In this document: positions 1 through 7,712 of the stretch, in pieces
How the letters are laid out: each line of letters starts with the position of its first letter
How positions within the stretch are numbered: the stretch's first letter is position 1
The notes under the pieces: generated by a model
Seen by the model: only the letters and a program-made list of their open reading frames with translations
The model's database searches: none
What the model was told of the DNA's origin: nothing
Position numbers and translations under genes: made by a program
DNA from: Ktedonobacterales bacterium
Lineage (GTDB): Bacteria > Chloroflexota > Ktedonobacteria > Ktedonobacterales > DATBGS01
Direction of reading: 5' to 3'
Assembly (NCBI GenBank): GCA_036557285.1
Contig: DATBHW010000079.1
Span: 1 to 35,493, forward strand
Length of the DNA: 35,493 bases

Positions 1-1
1 G

Positions 2-106
2 GACGACCTGCACGAGACCCAAGCCAGCCGCTGCTTGACGCTTCAGGCAAACCCTGAGCGTATCTGTGGCCTCACCGCCTTCCATTGGTGGCCGCAACTC
101 GCATGA
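2..106 (+). CDS. C-terminal tail of an unrecognised protein (partial)
   Basis: An open frame enters from the left edge and ends at a TGA at 104-106, giving 34 residues ending in FHWWPQLA. The aromatic-rich end looks protein-like, but I do not recognise the family. No start, domain or motif is visible. It could be a chance open frame, so the call is weak. Confidence 0.3.
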   Translation, partial: DDLHETQASRCLTLQANPERICGLTAFHWWPQLA

Positions 107-393
107 TAGCACTGCTATTTAACAGGATTTGGTATAAGACCCCACAAGGACAAGCCACCTCGCCTGTTTCTTAGGACGGAATCTAGTGGAGGGACGGGGT
201 TCAACCCGTCTGTTGGCATGCGCGAGCCTATCCACAGGCTAAGTTGAGCATAAACTAGCACATGCCCAAAAATCAGTCAAGCATAGACAACGGGGCGAAA
301 GGCCTCACCAAGGGCAAGCGTGGAAACACCGGCATTCATGCGTCAGAAGGAAGCGCCGTGAAGTTTAAACCGCTCTTTCAAAACGGCGCAGCA
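107..393. other. Non-coding stretch with two small hairpins
   Basis: I see no credible gene here. A plus-strand frame running from 262 is the antisense shadow of the selenoprotein gene. Two short inverted repeats are present: 193-210 (6-bp stem GACGGG/CCCGTC, 6-nt loop) and 225-240 (5-bp stem AGCCT/AGGCT). They lie downstream of the minus-strand gene that ends at 394 and could help end its transcript, though neither has a T-run. Confidence 0.4.
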
Positions 394-1119
394 CTACTCC
401 CGCACAATCTCCCCGGTGCCTTCAATGGCTGGATCGCGCGCATATTCTGGATAGGCGATGTCCCAGATAATGCCAGCCTCGATTCGTGCCTCCCAGCGTC
501 TGAGCGCATCCAGCACCACCTTGCGCTGAAGGTCTTTTTGGAACGGCCCGCCCGTACAATCTCCCAACGTAAAGCCCACCGGATGGATGGCGCGCGGTGG
601 CCCCATCTGCCTCGAAGCTTCCGGCACAAGGGTGATGAGAACCGTTGGAATAGCGAGCATCTCTAACTCACGTTGAATCGCTACGACCGTGCGATGGCAG
701 AGCGGTCAGCCAGCGGTGAGCAAGACCGCATCAGCCGAGGAACGCTCGATGAGACGGGCCATCTCTGGCGCGGCGCGCTCGTAGAGGTCTTTGAGTAGCT
801 GGCTATACCCCATAAAGCCCAGGTGCCGGTTACTGATCCCTTTAATCACACCCTCGGCAGCCAGTTCGCGCAGGCGATCAATCGGAAAGACGCAGTTGAT
901 GTCCTGGTCGGCGTGGCGGTGATCGTAATGCTCATGTGTGACCATGAGATCGCCACTTTCCACATCGCCAGGTAGCTCGCGCCAGGTATTATCGCCTTCA
1001 AGTTTATATGGCTCCTGGCTGCGCAAATGGATACCTGCTGTGCTGACCAGAGCAAAGGTGCTGGCGCTTAACTCAAGCCTGCGTGGAGTATAGGGAATAC
1101 AGCGGCGCGACATTGCCAT
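394..1119 (-). CDS. GrdB/PrdB-family selenoprotein (in-frame UGA read as selenocysteine)
   Basis: The frame starts at ATG 1119 after an AGGTGA ribosome site with a 6-nt gap. It runs 137 codons to a TGA at 708-706, then stays open without a frame change to TAG at 396-394. Read through, it is 241 residues, close to my recollection of the length of the D-proline reductase subunit PrdB. The N-terminal half has family-like patches (TAGIHLR, THEHYDHRHADQD, VFPIDRLREL, FMGY). The UGA is residue 138, in the context LLTAG-U-PLC, a U-x-x-C redox motif at the position where GrdB/PrdB proteins carry selenocysteine. The sequence after the UGA is family-like too (AIPTVLITLVPE, then PPRAIHP and GFTLGD). Family members use the selenol in reductive cleavage of C-N bonds or other dithiol-linked reductions; the substrate here is unknown. 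The alternative is a pseudogene with a nonsense mutation. The conserved second half and the hairpin after the UGA argue against that. Confidence 0.8.
677..695 (-). promoter_or_regulatory. Bacterial SECIS-like hairpin just after the in-frame UGA
   Basis: Reading the minus strand, nucleotides 11-29 after the UGA form a stem ATCGC/GCGAT, a bulged A, two more pairs AC/GT, and an apical loop GGUC. The GGU begins 18 nt after the UGA. This spacing and loop closely match the E. coli fdhF SECIS, which also has an apical GGUC loop and one bulged base. In bacteria SelB binds this element to deliver Sec-tRNA. The fold was found by eye and not scored. Confidence 0.7.
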
Positions 1120-1140
1120 AACGGATCACCTGAAAACAAC

Positions 1141-1165
1141 GAGCGGACAGATATGCTGTCCGCTC
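1141..1165 (-). terminator. Hairpin between peroxiredoxin and selenoprotein genes
   Basis: A perfect 10-bp inverted repeat (GAGCGGACAG/CTGTCCGCTC) has a 5-nt loop. On the minus strand it is followed by GTTGTTTTC. It lies just after the peroxiredoxin stop and 22 nt before the selenoprotein start. It may end most peroxiredoxin transcripts while letting some through. Confidence 0.65.
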
Positions 1166-1184
1166 CTGATCTGCTGCTCACTAA

Positions 1185-1670
1185 TTAGAGCTTACGCAGC
1201 ACGTCAAAAAGCTCTTCGTTGTCTGGCGCTTCAACGATGGGGCGATGAACATGAATCCAGCGAATCTTGCCCTCTTTGTCAACCACAAAAAGTGCTCGCT
1301 CTGCCATGCCAAACTCGTGCATTACTCCGTACTGCTGGGCAACGGCAGCATGCGGGTAGAAATCCGAGAGCAGGGGATAGGTCATCTGGTACTGCTTCGC
1401 CCAGGCATTCAGCGCGTGGCGGGCATCGGCACTCACGCCAATCACCTGGGTATCGTAGCTGTTAAAGCGCGCTAACTCCGCTTCATACGAAGGCATCTGC
1501 GCCGAGCAGGTACCGCTGAAAGCAAACGGGAAGAACGCCAGCACCACATTCTTTTTGCCACGAAAATCGCTCAGGGTCACTTTTTCACCACTGGCGCTCG
1601 TCAGCGTAAAATCTGGAGCCAGATCGCCAACCTTCAACGTCGGCGTCTCGGCAAGGCTTGGGGAACTCAT
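1185..1670 (-). CDS. 1-Cys peroxiredoxin, AhpE/BCP-like
   Basis: This 161-residue thioredoxin-fold peroxidase reduces hydroperoxides through a peroxidatic cysteine. The family pattern [10 protein letters not shown] opens the protein, followed by the active-site stretch [14 protein letters not shown] serine sits two residues before GTC where many members have threonine. This is the only cysteine in the chain from this start, so it must be regenerated by an outside thiol. [18 protein letters not shown] and [13 protein letters not shown] resemble mycobacterial AhpE. The start at 1670 has GGAGG six nt upstream; a longer frame to 1694 lacks such a site. The gene precedes the selenoprotein gene on the same strand, 65 nt apart, with a hairpin between them. 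Confidence 0.9.
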   Translation of the reverse strand: MSSPSLAETPTLKVGDLAPDFTLTSASGEKVTLSDFRGKKNVVLAFFPFAFSGTCSAQMPSYEAELARFNSYDTQVIGVSADARHALNAWAKQYQMTYPLLSDFYPHAAVAQQYGVMHEFGMAERALFVVDKEGKIRWIHVHRPIVEAPDNEELFDVLRKL

Positions 1671-1794
1671 ACAGAACCTCCGTGATAGCCGCATCCTGCA
1701 AGCGGATGCCAGTACTCAAAATCAGAAAGCAGACCCATTTCCCACCCAGGCGCGCATGGCATTAACAGTGCGCCCTATGGCTCATCCTTCAGAA

Positions 1795-1824
1795 ATTGTA
1801 ACATTGCCAGATAAACAAAGTCAA
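1795..1824 (-). promoter_or_regulatory. Sigma-70-type promoter for the peroxiredoxin gene
   Basis: On the minus strand TTGACT (1824-1819) and TACAAT (1800-1795) are 18 nt apart. They lie about 125 nt upstream of the peroxiredoxin start, in an otherwise gene-free stretch between divergent genes. Confidence 0.5.
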
Positions 1825-1877
1825 AAAAGGCTGGCTCCCCCTGGGCTATCTGCCTGCGGCTCTGGCGTTGGTATTCA

Positions 1878-1906
1878 TTGACAGAGCAAGTTCTTTGCGC
1901 TAGGCT
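1878..1906 (+). promoter_or_regulatory. Possible promoter for the GT-C membrane protein
   Basis: A perfect TTGACA at 1878-1883 is followed 17 nt later by TAGGCT (1901-1906), a weak -10. Transcription would start near 1912, upstream of the ATG codons at 2005 and 2032. The rest of 1671-2004 shows no gene. Confidence 0.4.
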
Positions 1907-2004
1907 GAGCAAGGTTTTTGTACCAGAGCAGCGTATGTCTTTCTTGCGGAAGCAGCGCCTTGCAGCGCATACTAGAAGCAAGCAATTTCAGCAATCAGAG
2001 AGTC

Positions 2005-3627
2005 ATGGGGCAGTTTTTTCAGAATCCGAGCATGAGCCAGAGTCGCGGGCGCCTGCGCACGCTCATGCTCGCCTTTTGTGGCACAGGCTCACTGGGCATC
2101 TTTTTGCTTCTCACCCTCAGCTATCCTCTGGAAAAGGACATTCGCTTCCCGCTGGCCGACATCGGCTCGCTGAGCCATTATGCGCCAGGAGTTGCTACCC
2201 TGTTTGGCCTCTTCATGCTCCTGCTGATCGCCTTTTACCTCAGCGCCTGCTGGATGATACGCCGCGCGGCCAGTTCCACCACGGGTCTCTCTGAGCGAGC
2301 GGCGCAAATGATTGTCATCTTCCCCATTCTGGCGATGCTCATACTCGCGCATCTCTATCCGATTACCTCACTTGACAGCATCAATCAGGCGATTCAGGTA
2401 CGGGTGCTGACCGTCCATCACGCCAACCCCTTGATCATTCCAGCTTCCAACTTCTCAGACGACCCATTCACCACCTACGACGATGCCCAGAACCTTCCCT
2501 CGCCTTACGGCCCGCTCTGGGTCTTCCTCGGCTCCGGGCCTGCGCTGCTGGCGGGCAACAACCTGCTGGCGCTGGCGCTGCTGGAAAAAATGATGCCCAT
2601 CCTGTTTGCCCTGGGCTGTCTCAGACTCATCTGGCTGATCGCCTCCAGAAGTGCACCGCATCGCCGCTGGCAGGCGTTGCTGCTCGTAGGCTGGAATCCG
2701 CTCCTGCTGTTAGAAACGGCTGGCAACGGTCACAACGACAGCATCCTGCTGTTCTTCGTGCTGCTTGCTTTCTACGCACTCATCGTCGGCCCACGCTGGC
2801 TTACCCTACCCGCGCTCGCCCTGGCTGCCCTGATCAATAGCCTCACGCTCATCTTCCTGCCGCTGTTCGTCGTCACTCTCTGGCGCAGTTCCCCGCAGGC
2901 GCGCCGGGCAATCACCCTGCCTGGCAGCGCCGCCCTCGCTGTGGCGCTGTTGAGTGCAGCCTTGCTGCCCTTTGGCGGCTCGGATGCCCTTGGCAGCCTC
3001 CTTCAGCCTGCCAACCATTATGCCACTTCCCTACCAGCCATGCTCTATGGTTTCTTACAGCCTTTCTATGACGAGCTTTTCGCCGATATGATTGTCAAAG
3101 CGTTGGCAGCCGGTTGCTTTGGAATCTGGTATCTGGTCATGCTCTTCCGCCTCGCGCGACGGACTACCCTCCCGCCGTCAAGCGATAAGAGCATAGCTCC
3201 TGCCGCGCTCATCACCGCCGGGTACGAAGTCACCTTCTGGTTCTTCGTCCTGGCCGCGCTCGGCTTTCACCCCTGGATGATTCTCTGGCTGGTCCCCTTT
3301 GCTGCCCTGGAGAGCAATTTGCTGCCCTGGGTACGCACAACAGTGCTGGCAGCCTGCGGATTGTTGGCCCCCGTTATCCTGATTTTCATCAGCAATGGCG
3401 CGTTAGTCACCGGAGCGATGGAGCCATTCACCATACAATTGATCGCTACCCTCGCGCTCTTTGGCCCGGCGCTGGTGGCGCGCTCGCTAGAAGCTATCTC
3501 CCAGCGGCGTCGTTTGCAGGTGGCCCTGGCCGCAAAAGACGCCGAACTGGCGCAGCTTCAGAGTCAGCTTCACCGCACAGGCGCTCTTGAGAGCCAGCGC
3601 ACGCCAGAAAAGCGCCGCCTGAGTTAA
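2005..3627 (+). CDS. GT-C-type membrane glycosyltransferase, MptA/MptB-like
   Basis: An integral membrane protein of 540 residues with about 12 hydrophobic segments. The stretch LLETAGNGHNDSI inside the membrane region resembles the motif (G-x-x-HND) of polyprenol-phosphate-mannose-dependent mannosyltransferases such as mycobacterial MptA/MptB. SPYGPLW in an early loop is also typical. Such enzymes move a sugar from a lipid carrier to a glycolipid on the outer membrane face. The C-terminus is a charged helix (about residues 495-540) with Arg- and Gln-rich, coiled-coil-like content. The start is uncertain: ATG 2005, ATG 2032 and TTG 1918 are all in frame, and none has a strong ribosome site. 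The sugar and acceptor cannot be read from the sequence. Confidence 0.7.
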   Translation: MGQFFQNPSMSQSRGRLRTLMLAFCGTGSLGIFLLLTLSYPLEKDIRFPLADIGSLSHYAPGVATLFGLFMLLLIAFYLSACWMIRRAASSTTGLSERAAQMIVIFPILAMLILAHLYPITSLDSINQAIQVRVLTVHHANPLIIPASNFSDDPFTTYDDAQNLPSPYGPLWVFLGSGPALLAGNNLLALALLEKMMPILFALGCLRLIWLIASRSAPHRRWQALLLVGWNPLLLLETAGNGHNDSILLFFVLLAFYALIVGPRWLTLPALALAALINSLTLIFLPLFVVTLWRSSPQARRAITLPGSAALAVALLSAALLPFGGSDALGSLLQPANHYATSLPAMLYGFLQPFYDELFADMIVKALAAGCFGIWYLVMLFRLARRTTLPPSSDKSIAPAALITAGYEVTFWFFVLAALGFHPWMILWLVPFAALESNLLPWVRTTVLAACGLLAPVILIFISNGALVTGAMEPFTIQLIATLALFGPALVARSLEAISQRRRLQVALAAKDAELAQLQSQLHRTGALESQRTPEKRRLS

Positions 3628-3945
3628 AGAAAAGTTGACGATAGATTCTTTCCTCCCTTATACTACTACTTCGGGAACTACTTCAGAAGTAGCTCCCGAA
3701 GTAGTAGTTCCTCTGTAGCAGGTATATCTATAGGCGCAAACTGAAACAAACCACCTTACACGGATTGCTCCCAAATATGGCTATCTTTGGATAACGCCTG
3801 GATAGCGCCCCTGATAATCAATCTTTGCCGCTCACGTTATTTGCGAGAAAGGAGAAGCTGGCCGCTCACCCTCAGCCAACGGGCTGAGGATCATTGAAGC
3901 ATCAGCGCCGCACATCGCGCCCTCTGTTCCGGCCAGCGCACCCAG
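3628..3945. other. Gene-free leader region with two hairpins and a short direct repeat
   Basis: No gene is visible between the GT-C protein and the aminotransferase. It holds a long hairpin (3662-3708), a tight tetraloop hairpin at 3870-3889 (8-bp stem CCTCAGCC/GGCTGAGG, loop AACG), and two copies of GCCGCTCAC at 3827 and 3861. The second hairpin ends 56 nt before the aminotransferase start and may be a leader control element. I could not match it to a known riboswitch. Confidence 0.4.
3662..3708. repeat. Long near-perfect hairpin
   Basis: A perfect 15-bp inverted repeat spans 3662-3676 and 3694-3708. Inside it a further 7-bp inverted repeat (CTACTTC/GAAGTAG) follows after one mismatch. The arms are built from repeats of CTAC and CTACTTC. 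It lies 34 nt after the GT-C stop and may serve as its terminator, but no clear T-run follows (TCCTCTG). Confidence 0.6.
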
Positions 3946-5085
3946 ATGGTTCAGACACCTAACCAGAAAGAAATTAACCTGCGCATCCCCGGACCCACAC
4001 CCGTTCCGCCCGTTATTCTTCAAGCAATGGCCCGTCCGATGATTGACCATCGCGGCCCTGAGTTTGCCGACATTTTGACCCGCGTCACGGGTCGGCTCAA
4101 ATATTTTTTCCAGACCAGTGCTGATATTCTGTGCTTCCCTTCCTCTGGCAGCGGCGCAATGGAAGCCGCCGTAGTCAACCTCTTCTCGCCAGGCGACGCG
4201 GTAGCGGCTATCACCATCGGCGCGTTTGGCAATCGTTTCGCCAAAATCGCCGAAACCTTTGGCGTCAACGTCACCCGCATTGACTTCCCCTGGGGGCAGG
4301 CCGCCGACGCGCAAACAGTGATGGAGCGGCTTGCAGGCATCGCTGGCCTGCGCGGCGTCATTATGACTCATAACGAGACTTCCACAGGCGTCACGAACGA
4401 CATACAAACGCTCGCCGAAGCTATCCGCGCGCGCTATCCTGATACCCTTCTCGCCGTCGATGCCGTCAGTTCGCTGGGCTGCGTTGATCTGCGTATGGAC
4501 GAGTGGAATCTGGATGTTGTCTTCACCGGCTCTCAGAAGGGTTGGATGGTTCCGCCTGGGCTGGCAATGATTGGCGTGAGCGAGCGCGCCTGGAAGGCGA
4601 ACCAGCAGGCGCGCATGCCGCGCATGTATTGGGATTTTGCCTGGGCCAGACGCAGCCTGGAGAAAGGCCAGACACCCTACACGCCGCCTGTCTCGCTCTT
4701 TTTTGGCCTGGATGTCGCTCTGGAGATGATGCAGGCCGAGGGCCGCGAAGCCATCTTTGCCCGCCACCAGACTGTCGCCAATCTGACGCGCGCCCGTGCC
4801 AGAGAAATTGGCCTGGAATTGTTGGCCGATTCGGCATATGCCTCCAATACCGTCACAGCTATCAAAGCCCCAGCAGGCATCGAGGTCAAGGCGCTGCGCA
4901 AAGCCTTGCGTGAGCAAGATCGCTTGGTGATCGCTGGCGGCCAGGAGCAGCTAGAAGGCAAGATTGTACGTATCGGGCATCTAGGCTACGTCCACGAGCC
5001 TGAAATCAACGCCACTATGGATGCGCTAGCGCGGCAGCTAATCGCCCTTGGCTATCAGGTTCCATCGTCAGCCAGGCCGCGCTAG
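3946..5085 (+). CDS. Class V PLP aminotransferase (serine-pyruvate/alanine-glyoxylate type, possible phosphoserine aminotransferase)
   Basis: A 379-residue fold-type I aminotransferase. It opens with the family signature LRIPGPTPVPP and has SGSGAMEAA, THNETSTGV, the PLP-ring aspartate D172 in LAVDAVSSLG, and the Schiff-base lysine K198 in TGSQKGWMVPPG. RIGHLGYV near the C-terminus is also typical. Family members interconvert alanine, serine and glyoxylate or pyruvate. Because serA starts 18 nt downstream in the same operon, the likely job is the transamination step of serine synthesis from 3-phosphohydroxypyruvate, in place of SerC; the alternative is serine-glyoxylate metabolism. No good ribosome site precedes ATG 3946, but the protein starts sensibly there. 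Confidence 0.88.
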   Translation: MVQTPNQKEINLRIPGPTPVPPVILQAMARPMIDHRGPEFADILTRVTGRLKYFFQTSADILCFPSSGSGAMEAAVVNLFSPGDAVAAITIGAFGNRFAKIAETFGVNVTRIDFPWGQAADAQTVMERLAGIAGLRGVIMTHNETSTGVTNDIQTLAEAIRARYPDTLLAVDAVSSLGCVDLRMDEWNLDVVFTGSQKGWMVPPGLAMIGVSERAWKANQQARMPRMYWDFAWARRSLEKGQTPYTPPVSLFFGLDVALEMMQAEGREAIFARHQTVANLTRARAREIGLELLADSAYASNTVTAIKAPAGIEVKALRKALREQDRLVIAGGQEQLEGKIVRIGHLGYVHEPEINATMDALARQLIALGYQVPSSARPR

Positions 5086-5103
5086 CGCAGGGGAGCTTCG
5101 TTC

Positions 5104-6732
5104 ATGACACAACCGGAACAGACGCCAGGCCGCGTGCTGGTGGCTGATCGCATCGCGCAGGAGGGCATGGAATATCTGCGCAAGGCGCAGTTGCAGGTTG
5201 ATGAGCGCATCGGCCTGAGTCCAGAACAGTTGATCGCCATTCTCGGCGAGTATACCGCGCTGGTCGTGCGCAGCGAAACCAAAGTCACTGCCCCCATTAT
5301 CGCCGCTGGCAAACAGTTGCGCGTCATTGCACGGGCGGGCGTGGGCGTTGATAACATTGACCTTGAGGCAGCCACCAGCGCCGGTATCCTGGTGGTCAAC
5401 TCGCCAACCGGCAATATCGTGGCGGCGGCTGAGCATGCCATTGCCATGCTTCTAGCGATGGCCCGCCACATTCCGGCGGCTCACACCGCCCTGAAAGAGG
5501 GCCGTTGGGAGCGCAGCCGCTACCTAGGCGTGGAGATTCGGCACAAAACGCTGGGCATTGTTGGTCTGGGCAAAGTTGGCGCGGAGGTCGCCCGGCGCGC
5601 CAAAGGGCTGGAGATGCGCATCATCGCTACCGACCCGTTTGCCTCGCCTGACCTGGCCCGCTCGCTTGGTGTCGAACTGCTCTCGATGGATGAACTGCTG
5701 GCTCAATCTGATTTCGTGACCATCCATTCCTCGCTGAACGCCTCAACCAGGGGGTTACTTGGCGCGCGTGAACTGGGGCTGCTGAAGCCCCAGGCGCGGA
5801 TAGTCAACTGTGCGCGCGGCGGCATTATTGACGAGGCCGCCCTGCTGGCGGCGCTGAAAGAGGATCGCCTGGCAGGAGCGGCGCTGGATGTCTTCAGCAG
5901 CGAACCCCCAGGCAATGACCCGGTGCTGGCTGAACTGCTGGCGCATCCGCGTGTCATCGTCACACCGCATCTGGGCGCATCCACCGAAGAGGCGCAGGTG
6001 ATGGTAGCCCTGGACGTGGCCGAGCAGGTCGTCTCTGTCCTCAATAGCGGCCCGGCGCGCGGCGCGGTCAATGCCCCGCTCATTTTGCCGGAAACTCTTC
6101 AAGCCATCCAGCCCTATATGGGGCTGGTCGAGAAAATGGGGCGGCTCTATACCCAGTTGCACCCAGGCCCGCTGCATTATGTGGAACTGGCGTGCAGTGG
6201 AGGAATTGCCTCGCTGGACCTGCGCCCGCTCAAAGTGGCTCTTATCAAGGGACTGCTTGAGTCTATCTCGGATGCGCACGTCAACATGGTCAACGCGCCC
6301 AGCATCGCCAAACAATGGGGGCTGGAAGTGACCGAGCGCACCAGCACCGCGCCCGAACACTACGCCAATCTGGTGACGCTGCGCGTGTATGATGGCAAAG
6401 AGCATTCTCTGGCAGGAACCATTACCTGGGACGAAGAGCGCATCGTGCGGGTGGACGGCTATGTAACAGATTTTGCGCCCTGTGGCTATATCCTGATTTG
6501 CCGCAACCTGGATCGTCCGGGGATGATTGGCCGCGTCGGAACCATTCTGGGCAATGCGAACGTCAATATCCGCGATATGGATGTCGGCCCCCAGGGTACT
6601 GACCGCGACGCCCGCCGCCCGCGCGGCCAGGCATTGATGGTCCTGTCGCTGGATGATGCCGTTCCCACCTGGGCGCTCGACCAGATTCGTGAGACACAGG
6701 ATATTTCGGATATGACGATGGTCAAGCTCTAG
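5104..6732 (+). CDS. serA: D-3-phosphoglycerate dehydrogenase
   Basis: A 542-residue long-form SerA that oxidises 3-phosphoglycerate to 3-phosphohydroxypyruvate with NAD, the first step of serine synthesis. The substrate-binding half contains ARAGVGVDNID. The nucleotide fold has GxGxxG at 154-159 (VGLGKVG). The catalytic set is R238 (CARGGIID), E267 (SSEPP) and H289 (TPHLGAST). An intervening (ASB) domain spans about 320-455, and a C-terminal ACT domain from about 463 (ILICRNLDRPGMIGRVG) is the usual site for serine feedback. The ACT domain has an Arg/Asp-rich insertion (GTDRDARRPRGQ). AGGGGAG lies upstream of ATG 5104. It is cotranscribed with the preceding aminotransferase. Confidence 0.96.
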   Translation: MTQPEQTPGRVLVADRIAQEGMEYLRKAQLQVDERIGLSPEQLIAILGEYTALVVRSETKVTAPIIAAGKQLRVIARAGVGVDNIDLEAATSAGILVVNSPTGNIVAAAEHAIAMLLAMARHIPAAHTALKEGRWERSRYLGVEIRHKTLGIVGLGKVGAEVARRAKGLEMRIIATDPFASPDLARSLGVELLSMDELLAQSDFVTIHSSLNASTRGLLGARELGLLKPQARIVNCARGGIIDEAALLAALKEDRLAGAALDVFSSEPPGNDPVLAELLAHPRVIVTPHLGASTEEAQVMVALDVAEQVVSVLNSGPARGAVNAPLILPETLQAIQPYMGLVEKMGRLYTQLHPGPLHYVELACSGGIASLDLRPLKVALIKGLLESISDAHVNMVNAPSIAKQWGLEVTERTSTAPEHYANLVTLRVYDGKEHSLAGTITWDEERIVRVDGYVTDFAPCGYILICRNLDRPGMIGRVGTILGNANVNIRDMDVGPQGTDRDARRPRGQALMVLSLDDAVPTWALDQIRETQDISDMTMVKL

Positions 6733-6736
6733 CCGC

Positions 6737-7465
6737 CTAGAGCTTATCGCGGCGAACACGCCGACCAAACCACCACGAGAGCGCCAGCATCGGCGGCGCG
6801 AGCAGCGCCAGCGTGAAAAGAAGCGCCTGATGCTGACTCAACTGGAGATGGGACCAGATGGCTTGCAGGGGAAACCAGCACACGGCAACCGCCATCGGAT
6901 ACCCCAGCAAGCCTATGACCAGCAGACCTTGCCCTAGATTGCGAAGCTCCTCAAATACCATCATAGAAAACGGGCGGCGGTAGACAAAGAGCGGCGTCAC
7001 GGGAAGCTTGCCGGTGGTTGGGGTAATAGCCGGCCAGTCTCCAGTCGAAACCTTCACACTGGGTATCTTGCTCTGCATTCGACTCACCGCTGCTTGCCTG
7101 GACCGACGAGGCGCGACCTCATCATCCTGCTCAGGAGGACGTGGAATCGGCGTGGCGGCGCTCACGGCGCGCTGTCGCCCGGTAGTCGTGCGTCTGGTCA
7201 TGCTCTGCTGTGCCTGCGCCGCCAGTTGCTGGCGCGCGGCCTCGCGTTGGCGAGTGCTGTCATAGACACGGCGCTGGGCAGCGTTGCCGATGACGCTGTA
7301 TGCAAGATTGAGTTCACGCATCCGCTCGGAGGCATCGGGTCCGGCATAAACATCGGGGTGATATTTGCGGGCCAGCCGCCGGTAAGCGGCTTCGACTACC
7401 TCTTCTTCGGCAAGAGGATCAACTTGCAAGATTTTGTAGTAATCTGGCGAAGGTATGCCGGACAT
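6737..7465 (-). CDS. J-domain protein with C-terminal membrane segments
   Basis: A 242-residue protein with an N-terminal J domain (about 8-70) carrying the HPD motif at 36-38, in YHPDVYAG. J domains stimulate ATP hydrolysis by DnaK-type Hsp70. A Gln/Arg/Pro-rich linker (about 72-150) follows, without the G/F region or zinc centre of true DnaJ. Two hydrophobic segments near the C-terminus (about 178-200 and 212-233) suggest membrane anchoring, ending in positively charged RRVRRDKL. AAGGA lies upstream of ATG 7465. It is convergent with serA, with only 4 nt between the stops. The client is unknown. Confidence 0.85.
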   Translation of the reverse strand: MSGIPSPDYYKILQVDPLAEEEVVEAAYRRLARKYHPDVYAGPDASERMRELNLAYSVIGNAAQRRVYDSTRQREAARQQLAAQAQQSMTRRTTTGRQRAVSAATPIPRPPEQDDEVAPRRSRQAAVSRMQSKIPSVKVSTGDWPAITPTTGKLPVTPLFVYRRPFSMMVFEELRNLGQGLLVIGLLGYPMAVAVCWFPLQAIWSHLQLSQHQALLFTLALLAPPMLALSWWFGRRVRRDKL

Positions 7466-7712
7466 CTTTCTGCTTCCTTACGCGCCAGGAAACCTGACTG
7501 GATCAACAAAGACATTACGTGTGGCAAAAAGTGGTCCATACTCGTCTGGTCTGCCAGTTTCAGCCTTTGGGGAGGCGTTTGCTCCTCTCAGTGCCTCGAA
7601 TATAGCAGATCAAGCAGGGAATAGCAACCCTTCTTATCATTACCATGTGCTACACCCGCTCGAAGAATGCTAAAATATATCAGCAGTCCTACGCGCAATG
7701 AGGAGCGGAATG

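Noticed and set aside
262-666. A 134-codon plus-strand frame
   Set aside because: It is antisense to the second half of the selenoprotein gene, has no ribosome site and matches no family.
394-708. Reading the UGA as a true stop and the downstream part as a separate small gene or pseudogene
   Set aside because: The frame is unbroken across the UGA, the downstream half matches the family, no ribosome site precedes the internal ATG at 660, and a SECIS-like hairpin follows the UGA.
3832-4917. A long minus-strand frame of 361 codons
   Set aside because: It is antisense to the aminotransferase, which has complete family motifs. Long shadows are common at this GC content.
5755-6768. A 337-codon minus-strand frame
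   Set aside because: It is the shadow of serA and has no recognisable protein features.
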